Below the pieces are notes generated by a model. The model saw only the letters and a list, made by a program, of their open reading frames with translations. It did not search any database and had not been told where the DNA came from. DNA of 64,000 nt from Stutzerimonas kunmingensis (GTDB taxonomy: Bacteria > Pseudomonadota > Gammaproteobacteria > Pseudomonadales > Pseudomonadaceae). Below are positions 18,966-28,712 of the stretch, piece by piece. Positions within the stretch are counted from its first letter, which is position 1. Each line of letters begins with the position of its first letter. The stretch lies in the NCBI RefSeq assembly GCF_002929225.1, contig NZ_PISM01000004.1:682001-746000 (forward strand), read 5' to 3'. A program made the position numbers and the translations under genes.

Positions 18966-19712
18966 GTGTCCAGCCACGAACTCGAATACGAAATCCTCGG
19001 TCAGTCCGCGCAAAGCGTGGAGATCATCCTCGATCCAGACGAGACGGTGATCGCCGAAGCCGGAGCAATGAACTACATGACCGACGGCGTGCGTTTCGAA
19101 GCGCGCATGGGCGACGGTTCGGCGAGCGGCGTGCTCGGCAAGCTGTGGGGCGCGGGCAAGCGCATGTTCACCGGCGAGTCACTGTTCCTCACTCACTTCA
19201 CCAATGAAAGCAAGGCCAAGGCACGCGTGGCCTTCGCCGCGCCTTATCCGGGCACAGTGGTAGCGATTGATCTTGCTGCTGTGGGCGGCAAGCTGTTTTG
19301 TCAGAAGGATGCCTTTCTCTGCGCGGCTTATGGCACGTGCATCGGCATAAGCTTCAGCAAGCGCATCGGCGCAGGCTTCTTCGGTGGCGAGGGATTCATC
19401 CTGCAGCGCCTGGAAGGCGATGGACTGGCCTTCGTGCATGCCGGCGGCACCGTGATTCGCAAGGAGCTGAACAACGAAACCCTGCGGCTGGATACCGGCT
19501 GCCTGGTGGCCTTCACGCAGGGCATCGACTACGACATCCAGCTTGCCGGCGGCCTCCGGAGCATGCTGTTCGGTGGCGAAGGGCTGCTGCTCACCACCCT
19601 CAAGGGCACCGGCAGCGTCTGGATCCAGAGCCTGCCCTTCTCGCGCCTGGCCGAGCGGGTCTACGAGGCGACCTCACAGGCCCGCGGTGAAACCCGCGCC
19701 AGCGGTAAATGA
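18966..19712 (+). CDS. TIGR00266 / AIM24 family protein
   Basis: A 248-residue protein of the AIM24 / TIGR00266 family, a beta-rich fold related to tryptophan-RNA-binding attenuation-like domains. Features are [31 protein letters not shown] and the glycine-rich [19 protein letters not shown]. It begins with GTG at 18966, preceded by CAGGAGCTC at good spacing. The molecular role of bacterial members is not established; the yeast homologue is a mitochondrial inner-membrane organiser. Likely co-transcribed with the BI-1 gene (62-base gap). Confidence 0.88.
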   Translation: MSSHELEYEILGQSAQSVEIILDPDETVIAEAGAMNYMTDGVRFEARMGDGSASGVLGKLWGAGKRMFTGESLFLTHFTNESKAKARVAFAAPYPGTVVAIDLAAVGGKLFCQKDAFLCAAYGTCIGISFSKRIGAGFFGGEGFILQRLEGDGLAFVHAGGTVIRKELNNETLRLDTGCLVAFTQGIDYDIQLAGGLRSMLFGGEGLLLTTLKGTGSVWIQSLPFSRLAERVYEATSQARGETRASGK

Positions 19713-19770
19713 GCCGCAGGCGACCTTCGAATTTGTCACAATGCGCCTCTTTGCCTCGATGAGACCGTCC

Positions 19771-20094
19771 ATGTCCGAACGCAATCCCATTCCCCTGATC
19801 CTGACCGCCATCGGCAGCGTGCTTGGCACGGTCGCGGTGCTGTCCTATTACGGCTACGTGCATATCGCCAAGCCAGAGGATGCGTTGCTGCTGGCTGACT
19901 ACACCATGCTCAAGACCGTTCCCGGCGAGGATTACCGGGTATCGCTGAAGCCGGCGTCGCAGGTGGCTCAGTGCATCGATGGTGTGCTGGTGCTGTTCGA
20001 TACCGAACAGAAGGGCCTGACAGGCGTGCTGGTCGACAGGAAGAAGCGCGCCGTGCGCTGCATGGGTCAGGATGCGCCGCAGGAGAGCAAATAA
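19771..20094 (+). CDS. Hypothetical membrane-anchored protein
   Basis: A 107-residue protein with one N-terminal hydrophobic segment (about 8-30, LILTAIGSVLGTVAVLSYYG) and a soluble remainder that probably faces the periplasm. Two cysteines (in VAQCIDG and VRCMGQ) could form a disulfide. No family recognised. The start at 19771 lies 58 bases after the AIM24-family gene; the ribosome site is weak and an ATG at 19741 or 19759 cannot be excluded. It ends inside the hairpin shared with lptF. Confidence 0.65.
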   Translation: MSERNPIPLILTAIGSVLGTVAVLSYYGYVHIAKPEDALLLADYTMLKTVPGEDYRVSLKPASQVAQCIDGVLVLFDTEQKGLTGVLVDRKKRAVRCMGQDAPQESK

Positions 20095-20119
20095 AACAGC
20101 CCGTCAGGGCGACGGGCTG
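20091..20119 (-). terminator. Hairpin terminator between converging genes (lptF side)
   Basis: CAGCCCGTC (20097-20105) pairs perfectly with GACGGGCTG (20111-20119). On the minus strand the stem is followed by TTTTAT, so it suits termination of the leftward lipoprotein operon. It also stands directly after the stop codon of the rightward gene. Confidence 0.75.
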
Positions 20120-20162
20120 CTAAAGGGGCAGGGCATCAGCTCGCCATGCCCACGGTCCGTGG

Positions 20163-20945
20163 TCACTCCATCGACGAACGTGGCGCGACGCGCTGGCTGT
20201 CGTTGGAGATAGTCACCTCGACGCGGCGATTCATCGCGCGGCTGGACGGCGAGTCGTTGCTCGCAACCGGGTATTGCTCGCCATAGCCCACCGCCTGGAT
20301 GCGCTGTGGATCGACGCCCGCGTGGGTCAATGCGCGGCGCACGGATTGGGCGCGGCGCTCGGAAAGCTGCTGGTTGTAAGAGTCGGAGCCGGTGCTGTCG
20401 GTATAACCCTCGACTACCACCTTGCGCTCCGGATTCTCGTTCAGGAACTCAGCGAGCTTCTGGATGCCGCGCATACCGGCCGGTTTAAGTTCGGCCTTGT
20501 CCAGGTCGAACAGAACGTCACCGAAGGTCACCAGGGTGCCGCGCTCGGTCTGCTTGGCCTGCATGTCCTCCTGCAGCTTGCGGATCTGCGCGTCCCGGGC
20601 TTCGAGGCGGGCTTCGGCGCGCTGCGCGGAGGCCTTGCCGAGATCCTCTTCGGCCGCGCGCAGGGCAATAGTCTGCTCGGCCAGTTCGATGCGGCGCTTG
20701 GTCAGGTAGGCCAGCTGATCCACCGTTTCTTCGTCGGCATCGTTCAGATATGCCTTGTTGGCCTTGTCCAGCATGTTGCTGGCGTCCTGGGTTTCCAGGG
20801 CTGCGACCTTGCTTGAGCGGGCGTCGCTCTGCAGAGCGGAGAAGCTGCTGCGCGCCTCTTCAAGGTTCTGATTGGGCTGGTTGGCGCAGGCCACTAGGCC
20901 GATGCTCAGGGCCAGCATGGTAGGTAGGGTTACAAGCTTGTGCAT
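20163..20945 (-). CDS. lptF: OmpA-family outer-membrane lipoprotein (LptF-like)
   Basis: A 260-residue lipoprotein with lipobox GLVAC (Cys20). A DUF4398-type helical segment of about 100 residues follows, rich in Ala, Glu and Arg and probably coiled. The C-terminal OmpA domain (about 140-250) has FDLDKAELKPAG, VEGYTDSTGSDSYNQQLSERR and NRRVEV and should bind peptidoglycan. It resembles P. aeruginosa LptF (lipotoxin F) in order and neighbours as I remember them. The upstream lipoprotein gene lies 50 bases away in the same direction, so both probably form an envelope-stability operon. Confidence 0.86.
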   Translation of the reverse strand: MHKLVTLPTMLALSIGLVACANQPNQNLEEARSSFSALQSDARSSKVAALETQDASNMLDKANKAYLNDADEETVDQLAYLTKRRIELAEQTIALRAAEEDLGKASAQRAEARLEARDAQIRKLQEDMQAKQTERGTLVTFGDVLFDLDKAELKPAGMRGIQKLAEFLNENPERKVVVEGYTDSTGSDSYNQQLSERRAQSVRRALTHAGVDPQRIQAVGYGEQYPVASNDSPSSRAMNRRVEVTISNDSQRVAPRSSME

Positions 20946-20995
20946 GACGAGTTCATCCTATTGGCTATAAACGGAATGGCGGGCGTGGCGAGGAA

Positions 20996-21388
20996 TCAGC
21001 GAACGTTGCGCATGCCTTCTTCGCGCAATTCCTGAATCCCCTGCTGCGCATCTTCGACGGCCTTCTGAGCCTTCGCCGCTTCAGCCTTGCGTTGGGCTAC
21101 GCGGGCATCCCATTCGGCCTGTTCGGCCAGCTTGCGGGCTTGTTCGTAGTTTTCTTTCTGCATGGCCAGTTCGGCCTCTTTCCACTTTTCCTGCGCGGCG
21201 CGCATTTCCACTGCGGCATACTCGGTACCACCAGCGCTTACGGCGCTGCGCACGGCCGATTCAGTCACGGCGAACTGCTCGGTCGGTGGGTTGCCGGCGC
21301 ATGCGGTCAGCAGCAGGCCACCAAGTGCAATGGCCGCCAGCTTGGGTAGCTGAAATCTCGAAGCGTGGGTTGCGACAGCTTTGTTCAT
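20996..21388 (-). CDS. DUF4398 lipoprotein
   Basis: A 130-residue lipoprotein with lipobox LLTAC (Cys30). The mature part is a charged, Ala/Glu/Lys/Gln-rich helix (AAQEKWKEAELAMQKENYEQ onward) typical of DUF4398 and probably a coiled coil. It shares this helical module with the downstream LptF-like protein and is likely the first gene of that operon. The start at 21388 has GGAG at the right distance and gives a proper signal peptide; the frame continues upstream without one. Confidence 0.85.
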   Translation of the reverse strand: MNKAVATHASRFQLPKLAAIALGGLLLTACAGNPPTEQFAVTESAVRSAVSAGGTEYAAVEMRAAQEKWKEAELAMQKENYEQARKLAEQAEWDARVAQRKAEAAKAQKAVEDAQQGIQELREEGMRNVR

Positions 21389-21675
21389 GGTCAGTCTCCA
21401 GTTCGAATTGCTCAACGAATAGCTACCGTCCCTGGCCGGGCAGTGTGCTGAATAGGGCACTACCGATGTCGGGACATATCTTTGTGAGGCCAAATGGCGC
21501 TAATCGTTCAGTGAAAGTTGGCGGGCTAGAGCGGTTGTCATCGGGGAATCCGCTACCAGCGCGGTATTAACGGGGTGGGGACTGGCCTGCGCGGGCAGGG
21601 CGGGCGTATGCAACAAGGGTGACCTGTGTGATGGCGCCCTGAGCGGGCGCCGAGCGTACAGGGTGCGCTTTCGGG

Positions 21676-22026
21676 TCAGGCCGGTGGGGTAGAAGACGCT
21701 TCCTCGTCGAGCATGCGCTTGAGATGTTTGCGCGAGAGCTCGAGAAAGCGCGGGGTGGGCCCGATGTCTTCGTAGACCGGGTCGCCCTGTTCGTCAGTGG
21801 CGATGACCTGGGTGCCGCGCTCATACGGAAGGCTGGTTTCGACGGCTTCGAGGGCCGCACCAACCAGCTCGCCGAGCAGCGCTTCGGTGCTGCGCTTGGG
21901 GTACATCTCGGCGAGGGCCGCGAGCCGCGCCGCGCTCTCGACGTCCAGCGGAATGCTGTAGGTTGTCTGGCTCATGTGACCCTTGGCGTCGCGTTCCCAA
22001 TGGCTGACCAGCTCGGAAATTCTCAT
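21676..22026 (-). CDS. Conserved hypothetical protein, probable ribbon-helix-helix-like N-terminus
   Basis: A 116-residue soluble protein. The N-terminal third (SQTTYSIPLDVESAARLAAL onward) resembles a short strand plus helices as in ribbon-helix-helix proteins. Homologues in pseudomonads have, as I recall, been labelled pilin assembly or type 1 pilus tip component, but nothing in the sequence supports a pilus role. The start at 22026 is set by a strong site (GCAAAGGAG) five bases upstream. It is divergent from ppc. Confidence 0.7.
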   Translation of the reverse strand: MRISELVSHWERDAKGHMSQTTYSIPLDVESAARLAALAEMYPKRSTEALLGELVGAALEAVETSLPYERGTQVIATDEQGDPVYEDIGPTPRFLELSRKHLKRMLDEEASSTPPA

Positions 22027-22250
22027 GATTACTCCTTTGCCCGCGCTTACGAGCGGTGATGACATGTGCAATCGTGCTGTCCGCAACAGGGTCGTCGGCG
22101 TTGACGCCTTGTCATGACCGGATGCGGTGGGCACTCTGGTTGGAGGTAATTTCAGCGTAGCCGTTCAGGATCGTTTTCTCCGCGGCGCGTCTGATAAGCA
22201 GCGGCGAGTCGCTCATGTGAAGGCGGCAGCCCAGGAGGAGCAAGAAGGTC

Positions 22251-24890
22251 ATGGCGAAAATCATCGACGCGCGCCTGCGCGACAACGTACACCTGCTTGG
22301 CGAACTGCTCGGCAACACCATTCGCGCCCAGCATGGCGACCAGTTCTTCGACAAGATCGAACGCATCCGCAAAGGCGCCAAGGCGGCACGCAAAGGCTCG
22401 GCCGAGGGTGCGCAACTGCTGTCCGAGACGCTCGACAGCCTTGACGAGAATGAACTGCTGCCGATGACACGGGCGTTCAACCAGTTCCTCAACCTAGCCA
22501 ATATCGCCGAGCAGTACCATCAGGTTCGTCGCCGTACGGCAGGCGAGCCGGTACCGTTCGAAACCAGCGTGTTCGCCGATCTGATCGAACGCCTCAAGGC
22601 CGCCGGACACGGCGACGAGTTCATTGCACGGCAGGTCAGCCGCCTGGAAATCGAACTGGTGCTGACAGCGCACCCCACCGAAGTTTCACGGCGCACGTTG
22701 ATCCAGAAGTACGACGCCATCGCCGAACAGCTGGCCGCACGGGACCACACCGACCTCTCCGGCGCCGAGCAGGCGAAGATCGAGCTGCAGCTGCAGCGCC
22801 TGATCGCCGAGGTCTGGCACACCGAGGAAATCCGTCGCAACCGACCGACGCCGGTGGAAGAGGCGCGGTGGGGCTTCGCCGCCATCGAGAACTCGCTGTG
22901 GAAGGCCGTACCCAATGTATTGCGTCAGACCGATGCGACGCTCAGGCGGACGACCGGGCTGCACCTGCCACTGGAAGCCGCGCCGATCCGCTTCGCCTCC
23001 TGGATGGGCGGCGACCGCGATGGCAACCCGAACGTGACCGCGATGGTATCCCGCGAAGTGTTGCTGACCGCGCGCTGGGTGGCTGCCGATCTGTACCTGC
23101 GGGAGATCGAAGGGTTGATCACCGCATTGTCGATGAGCGAAGCCAGTGAGGAACTGCTGCGCCTGACCGGTGATTCGGCCGAGCCATACCGGGTCCTGCT
23201 CAAGCCCCTGCGTCAACGGCTGCGGGCGACCCGGGAGTGGGCGCGAGCGGCCATCGAGCATGGCCAGCCGGCTCCGGCGGAAGTGCTGCAGGACTGCGCC
23301 GAGCTGCGTCGGCCGCTGGAACTCTGCTACCGCTCGTTGCATGCCCGCGGGATGGGCATGATCGCCGATGGCGCGCTGCTTGACTGCCTGCGGCGACTGG
23401 CCGTGTTCGGGCTGTTCCTGGTACGGCTGGACATTCGCCAGGACGCGGCACGGCATGCCGCAGCGCTGGCGGAAATCACCGATTACCTCGGGCTGGGCGA
23501 CTATCAGGCGTGGGACGAGCAGCGGCGACTGGACTGGCTGCAGCTTGAACTGGGCAATCGCCGCCCGCTGCTGCCGGCGCATTATCATCCGTCGGCCGAT
23601 ACCGCCGAGGTGCTCGCCACCTGCGCGGTGATCGCCGAGGCGCCAGCTGCGTCACTTGGCTCCTATGTCATTTCCATGGCCCATGCGGCCTCCGATGTAC
23701 TCGCCGTGCAGTTGCTGCTCAAGGAAGCCGGCCTGCAGCGACCGATGCGTGTGGTGCCGCTGTTCGAAACCCTGGACGACCTGAATAACGCCGCGCCGAT
23801 CATTGACCGCCTGCTCGCGCTGCCCGGGTATCGCCAGCGTCTGCATGGCCCGCAGGAGGTGATGATCGGCTACTCCGACTCGGCCAAGGATGCTGGCACT
23901 ACTGCCGCCGCCTGGGCCCAGTACCGCGCTCAGGAACGGCTAGTGGACGTATGCCGGGAGCACGACGTCGAACTGTTGCTGTTCCATGGCCGCGGCGGCA
24001 CCGTGGGGCGCGGCGGTGGCCCGGCGCATGCGGCGATCCTGTCGCAGCCGCCGGGCTCGGTAGTCGGGCGCTTCCGTACCACCGAACAGGGCGAAATGAT
24101 CCGCTTCAAATTCGGCCTGCCGGACATCGCCGAGCAGAACCTCAATCTGTACCTCGCCGCGGTGCTCGAGGCGACTCTGTTGCCGCCGCCGATGCCCGAG
24201 GCCGACTGGCGTGAGACCATGGATCGCCTGTCCGCCGAAGGGGTGGCGGCCTATCGTGGCGTGGTACGCGAGCATCCGCAGTTCGTCGATTACTTCCGCC
24301 AGGCGACACCCGAGCTGGAACTGGGCCGTTTGCCGTTGGGCAGTCGCCCCTCCAAACGTCGCGAGGGTGGGGTGGAAAGCCTACGGGCGATTCCATGGAT
24401 TTTCGCCTGGACGCAAACGCGGCTGATGCTGCCCGCCTGGCTTGGGTGGGAGCAGGCGCTGCAGAGCGCACTGACGCGTGGGGAGGGCGAGCGGCTGGCC
24501 GAAATGCGTGCGCGATGGCCGTTCTTCACTACGCGCATCGACATGTTGGAGATGGTGCTGGCCAAGGCCGATGCCGATATCGCAAGGCGTTACGATGAGC
24601 GCCTGGTGCAGCCGGAACTGCTTTCCCTTGGTAGCGATTTGCGTGACCGATTGTCGCAGGTGGTCGGCGCTGTGCTGAGCGTGACCGGCCAGGCCGATCT
24701 ACTCGACCACAGTCCGAAGACCCAGGAGGCGTTCAGTCTGCGCAACACCTATCTTGATCCGTTGCACCTGCTGCAGATAGAACTGCTGGCTCGCTCAAGG
24801 CAGCAGCAGAACCCGGCAGACAGCCCGCTCGAGCAGGCGCTGCTGGTCAGTGTGGCGGGTATCGCGGCGGGCTTGCGCAACACGGGCTGA
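22251..24890 (+). CDS. ppc: Phosphoenolpyruvate carboxylase
   Basis: An 879-residue enzyme that carboxylates phosphoenolpyruvate to oxaloacetate, refilling the citric acid cycle. Catalytic signatures are intact: [19 protein letters not shown] with the active-site His, the segment [10 protein letters not shown], and the glycine loop [20 protein letters not shown]. The C-terminus ends in NTG, as bacterial PEPCs do. Length is normal. A 10-bp hairpin follows the stop. adk is next on the same strand. Confidence 0.97.
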   Translation: MAKIIDARLRDNVHLLGELLGNTIRAQHGDQFFDKIERIRKGAKAARKGSAEGAQLLSETLDSLDENELLPMTRAFNQFLNLANIAEQYHQVRRRTAGEPVPFETSVFADLIERLKAAGHGDEFIARQVSRLEIELVLTAHPTEVSRRTLIQKYDAIAEQLAARDHTDLSGAEQAKIELQLQRLIAEVWHTEEIRRNRPTPVEEARWGFAAIENSLWKAVPNVLRQTDATLRRTTGLHLPLEAAPIRFASWMGGDRDGNPNVTAMVSREVLLTARWVAADLYLREIEGLITALSMSEASEELLRLTGDSAEPYRVLLKPLRQRLRATREWARAAIEHGQPAPAEVLQDCAELRRPLELCYRSLHARGMGMIADGALLDCLRRLAVFGLFLVRLDIRQDAARHAAALAEITDYLGLGDYQAWDEQRRLDWLQLELGNRRPLLPAHYHPSADTAEVLATCAVIAEAPAASLGSYVISMAHAASDVLAVQLLLKEAGLQRPMRVVPLFETLDDLNNAAPIIDRLLALPGYRQRLHGPQEVMIGYSDSAKDAGTTAAAWAQYRAQERLVDVCREHDVELLLFHGRGGTVGRGGGPAHAAILSQPPGSVVGRFRTTEQGEMIRFKFGLPDIAEQNLNLYLAAVLEATLLPPPMPEADWRETMDRLSAEGVAAYRGVVREHPQFVDYFRQATPELELGRLPLGSRPSKRREGGVESLRAIPWIFAWTQTRLMLPAWLGWEQALQSALTRGEGERLAEMRARWPFFTTRIDMLEMVLAKADADIARRYDERLVQPELLSLGSDLRDRLSQVVGAVLSVTGQADLLDHSPKTQEAFSLRNTYLDPLHLLQIELLARSRQQQNPADSPLEQALLVSVAGIAAGLRNTG

Positions 24891-24904
24891 AGTGGCGGCT
24901 CCCG

Positions 24905-24941
24905 GCGCTCAACGGCTGCGCGATGCGTAGTCGTTGAGCGC
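24905..24941 (+). terminator. Perfect 10-bp hairpin just after ppc
   Basis: GCGCTCAACG (24905-24914) and CGTTGAGCGC (24932-24941) are exact inverted copies around a 17-base loop, 14 bases after the ppc stop. No T-run follows, so it may end transcription with Rho, protect the ppc message, or be a protein-binding site. Confidence 0.5.
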
Positions 24942-25117
24942 AACTCGCGTCGAATCGTGACATTTATGCGGGTCGATAGACGCTTTCGGGACGGCTTGTG
25001 CCGCCTCGGTGCGCTGTGTATCGTGTTCAACCTTTTGTCGCATGGCGGCAAACCAGAATTTTTGATTCGTCAGCGAAGAGCCACTCCGGCCCGCTGGCAG
25101 GATCGCCCCCCTTCTAA

Positions 25118-25783
<666 letters not shown>

Positions 25784-25809
25784 TCGAAGCTGCCTGACAC
25801 GAGCGATAG

Positions 25810-25843
25810 AAATGCCCGTATCGAAAGATACGGGCATTTTTTT
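25810..25843 (+). terminator. Rho-independent terminator of adk
   Basis: AATGCCCGTATC and GATACGGGCATT form a 12-bp stem closed by a GAAA tetraloop and followed by T7. Among the strongest terminators in the window. Confidence 0.95.
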
Positions 25844-25926
25844 GCCCAGAGATCAGGGCAGGCGCGAAAGAACCCGCTCCGCGAATACGTTAGAATCGGC
25901 GCCTTTTTACCGACCGGACCGACCCG

Positions 25927-26604
25927 ATGACCACTCTGCTGGCCCTGGATACTGCCACCGAAGCCTGCTCAGTCGCGCTGTTGCACGACGGCAAGGTGCT
26001 GAGTCACTACGAGGTGATTCCGCGCCTGCATGCCCAGCGGCTGCTGCCGATGGTGCAGACGCTGCTCGGCGAGGCCGGGGTTGCGCTGTCCGCGGTGGAT
26101 GCCATCGCTTTCGGGCGGGGACCAGGTGCCTTTACCGGCGTGCGGATTGCCATCGGTGTGGTGCAGGGCCTGGCGTTCGCGCTGCAGCGGCCGGTGCTGC
26201 CGGTTTCTACCCTCGCGACCATTGCCCAACGGGCCTGGCGTGAGCACGGCGCAGCGCAGGTCGCGACGGCCATCGATGCGCGCATGGACGAGGTCTACTG
26301 GGGCTGTTATCGCGAGCAGGCCGGGGAGATGCAGTTGGTCGGCAATGAGGCCGTGCTGCCGCCCGAGCAGGCCGTGCTGCCGCGCGATGCAGGTGACGAC
26401 TGGTTCGGCGCCGGTACCGGCTGGGGTTACGCCGAGCGGATAGCCGCGGCCGTACGTGCACACGACGCCGGGATGCTGCCGCATGCCGAAGATCTGCTGA
26501 GTCTGGCTAGTTTCGCCTGGCACCGAGGCGAGGCGCTGGAGGCCGATCAGGCCCAGCCGGTCTACCTGCGGGACAATGTTGCGACGCCCAAAGGGATCAA
26601 ATGA
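25927..26604 (+). CDS. tsaB: tRNA threonylcarbamoyladenosine biosynthesis protein TsaB
   Basis: A 225-residue ASKHA-fold protein that pairs with TsaD in making the t6A modification of ANN-decoding tRNAs. The N-terminal LLALDTATEACSVALL and the segment FGRGPGAFTGVRIAIGVVQG are family hallmarks; TsaB lacks the metal-binding histidines of TsaD, as here. Length is normal. It begins 83 bases after the adk terminator, so it needs its own promoter; a TAGAAT at 25891-25896 could be the -10 box but no clear -35 box is seen. Confidence 0.95.
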   Translation: MTTLLALDTATEACSVALLHDGKVLSHYEVIPRLHAQRLLPMVQTLLGEAGVALSAVDAIAFGRGPGAFTGVRIAIGVVQGLAFALQRPVLPVSTLATIAQRAWREHGAAQVATAIDARMDEVYWGCYREQAGEMQLVGNEAVLPPEQAVLPRDAGDDWFGAGTGWGYAERIAAAVRAHDAGMLPHAEDLLSLASFAWHRGEALEADQAQPVYLRDNVATPKGIK

Positions 26605-26665
26605 CGAGGAACGTTGCCAAACTCCTGCCTGCCCGTTAGAGTCGCCGGGCCTCTGATCGAGTCCA

Positions 26666-27013
26666 ATGATGCGCGTCGAAAGCTCCTTTCCCGTTCCCTA
26701 TTCAACGGATCGTTCTGCCCGTACCGGCAGGGCGGCGGATAGCTATGGGGAAACGCAGCGGGTCGCGCAGGCGCAGCGCGGGGTCGACAGCCGCTCCGGT
26801 CAGGATTACCAGCCCCAGGCCGATCGTCCGCAGCAGCGGGTCAATTCCAGCGCGCTGGTCGAACGCTACTCCGCATTCCGCTATGACGAGCCGCAGCCCG
26901 AGCGCCCACTGACCAGTCGCGTGGCCCAGGCGCTGGCCAGCTACGCCAGCACCGCCAGCATGAGCGTCGAGTTCGACGGCGCAGAGGTGCTCGGGCTCGA
27001 CCTCTACGCCTGA
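26666..27013 (+). CDS. Hypothetical protein, low complexity N-terminal half
   Basis: A 115-residue protein without signal or membrane segment. Residues 1-60 are rich in Arg, Gln, Ser and Pro and probably disordered. The last 45 residues (SSALVERYSAFRYDEP onward) look ordered and include SRVAQALASYASTASM. I do not recognise a named family; similar small proteins occur after tsaB in pseudomonads as far as I recall. Two adjacent ATG codons (26666 and 26669) are possible starts. It is followed immediately by the DUF72 gene. Confidence 0.65.
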   Translation: MMRVESSFPVPYSTDRSARTGRAADSYGETQRVAQAQRGVDSRSGQDYQPQADRPQQRVNSSALVERYSAFRYDEPQPERPLTSRVAQALASYASTASMSVEFDGAEVLGLDLYA

Positions 27014-27024
27014 GGCGGTTCGAT

Positions 27025-27885
27025 CTGCCAGAGCTTCCCTATTACCTCGGTTGTCCCTCCTGGAACGAGAGTGCCTGGCTCGGATCGTTGTACCCGACGG
27101 CTACGCCGGCTTCCGATTTCCTTGCCGCCTACTGTTCCACCTTCAATACAGTCGAGGGCAATACCACGCTGTACGCCTGGCCATCGGAGCAGAAGGTCCA
27201 GCGCTGGGCCGGCGAGATGCCCGAAAGCTTCCGCTTCTGTGCCAAATTTCCCCGCGATGTCAGCCAGGCCGGCGATCTGCGTGCGGCGCTGGAGCAGGCG
27301 CATGCCTTCCAGCGGTTGTTGCTGCCATTGGGGCGAAGGGTAACGCCGTTCTGGCTGCAACTGCCCGCCAGCGTTGGGCCATCCAGATTGAGCGAGCTTG
27401 CGGCGTTCATCGATGGCTTCGACGGAGCGCTGGCGATCGAGGTGCGGCATCCCGGATTCTTCGACCGAGGGGATGGCGAGCGCGCGTTGAACCGATTGCT
27501 GCGTGATCGCGGCATCGAGCGCATCTGCCTAGATACCCGCGCGCTGTTCAGCTGCCACTCTCACGACCCCGCCGTGTTGCATGCGCAGAGCAAGAAGCCG
27601 CGTCTGCCGGTACGCCCGGTGGCATTCAGCGATTCGCCGCAGGTGCGCTTCGTCGGTCACCCCGAGCTGGAGACGAACGACGCATTCATGGCGCCCTGGC
27701 TGGACAAGGTGGCTGGTTGGATCGAGGCCGGCAAGACGCCGCACGTCTATCTGCATACCCCCGACAATCATCGTGCGCCCGAGCTGGCGATGCGTTTTCA
27801 CGGCTTGCTGAGCGAGCGCTTGCCCGGCCTGCCGGCCCTGCCTGCATTGCACCCTGCGCCGCAGATGTCCTTGCTGACGGATTGA
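27025..27885 (+). CDS. DUF72 family protein (YecE-like), probable CTG start
   Basis: DUF72 proteins are TIM-barrel-like and of unknown function. This one has FNTVEGNTTLYAWPS, FCAKFPRDVS, LAIEVRHPGFF and VYLHTPDNHRAPELA in family order. The family N-terminal motif (here YYLGCPSWNESAW) is encoded upstream of 27088, the first ATG/GTG/TTG (a TTG) in frame. Back to the in-frame stop at 26884 the frame has no ATG, GTG or TTG, so a CTG at 27025 (after the site GAGGCGG) is my preferred start, giving 286 residues. TTG 27088 would give 265 residues and lose the motif. It sits just after the previous gene. Confidence 0.82.
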   Translation: MPELPYYLGCPSWNESAWLGSLYPTATPASDFLAAYCSTFNTVEGNTTLYAWPSEQKVQRWAGEMPESFRFCAKFPRDVSQAGDLRAALEQAHAFQRLLLPLGRRVTPFWLQLPASVGPSRLSELAAFIDGFDGALAIEVRHPGFFDRGDGERALNRLLRDRGIERICLDTRALFSCHSHDPAVLHAQSKKPRLPVRPVAFSDSPQVRFVGHPELETNDAFMAPWLDKVAGWIEAGKTPHVYLHTPDNHRAPELAMRFHGLLSERLPGLPALPALHPAPQMSLLTD

Positions 27886-27954
27886 GCGAGCGATTTCGAC
27901 CAGTTTTGTAAAACATCCCTTTCAACTTCGCGGGTTGGCTGTTGCCCATAAGGA

Positions 27955-28647
27955 ATGACCTTTGGCCGCTTCTTTCTTCTCCTGTTGCTGCTGCTTGCCG
28001 GCTTCGCCCTGGCGGTGCGGCAGGATCTGATCGACATCCCGCCGCGCTGGAACCCCTGGGCGCCGCTGGACATCCGTGAGCCGCCGAACCTGTTGACGTC
28101 ACTCAAGCTACGGCGCCTGCAGCAGGACCGAACGCTCTGCGAACAGGCGCTCTCCACGGCGCCGCTGCGTTATTCAGCCGTGCCGGACAGCACGCCGGAG
28201 CCCGGCTGTCCGGTCGAGAACAGCGTTCGGGTGCAGGGCTCGGACGTGCGGTTCAACGGGCCTTTTCTCGCCACCTGTCCGCTGGCGGCGGCTTATGCGA
28301 TGTTCGAGTTGCACGGGCTTCAGCCGGCGGCCCAGGCAGTATTCGAGCAGCCGGTGGTGCGCATTGATCACTTCGGCAGCTTTGCCTGTCGCAACATCGC
28401 CCGCAGCAACCGCCGCAGCCAGCACGCCAGCGCCAATGCGCTGGATATGGCGGGCTTTCACCTTGAGGATGGCACCCGCATCACCGTGGCGCGGGACTGG
28501 CAGGGCGAGGGGGACAAGGCGCGTTTCCTGCGGCTGGTTCGCGATGCGGCCTGCGATGCGTTCAACGTGACGCTCGGGCCGGAATACAACGCGGCCCACC
28601 ACGACCACTTTCACGTCGACATGGGTGGCTTCGGCATGTGCCGCTGA
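27955..28647 (+). CDS. Extensin-like family protein, possible LAS-type zinc peptidase fold
   Basis: A 230-residue protein with an N-terminal hydrophobic anchor or signal (residues 4-21, rich in Leu). The mature part matches the extensin-like C-terminal domain found in bacteria. It carries [10 protein letters not shown] (His157 and Asp164) and later HHDHFHVD (His218, His220), the spacing of the zinc ligands HxxxxxxD...HxH in LAS/M15 murein peptidases. Five cysteines besides Cys62 suggest disulfides in the periplasm. A peptidoglycan-hydrolase role is inference. The ATG at 27955 has a purine run (AAGGA) too close for ideal spacing. Confidence 0.78.
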   Translation: MTFGRFFLLLLLLLAGFALAVRQDLIDIPPRWNPWAPLDIREPPNLLTSLKLRRLQQDRTLCEQALSTAPLRYSAVPDSTPEPGCPVENSVRVQGSDVRFNGPFLATCPLAAAYAMFELHGLQPAAQAVFEQPVVRIDHFGSFACRNIARSNRRSQHASANALDMAGFHLEDGTRITVARDWQGEGDKARFLRLVRDAACDAFNVTLGPEYNAAHHDHFHVDMGGFGMCR

Positions 28648-28712
28648 ACGCTCGCGCGCAGCCTGGAATGCTCTGGCACAATGCGCGGCTTTCCATCACC
28701 GCTGGATGCCCT

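Noticed and set aside
21633-21651. GGCGCCC/GGGCGCC hairpin downstream of the gene at 21676-22026
   Set aside because: Seven pairs but no T-run on the minus strand and common in GC-rich DNA; too weak to list as a terminator.
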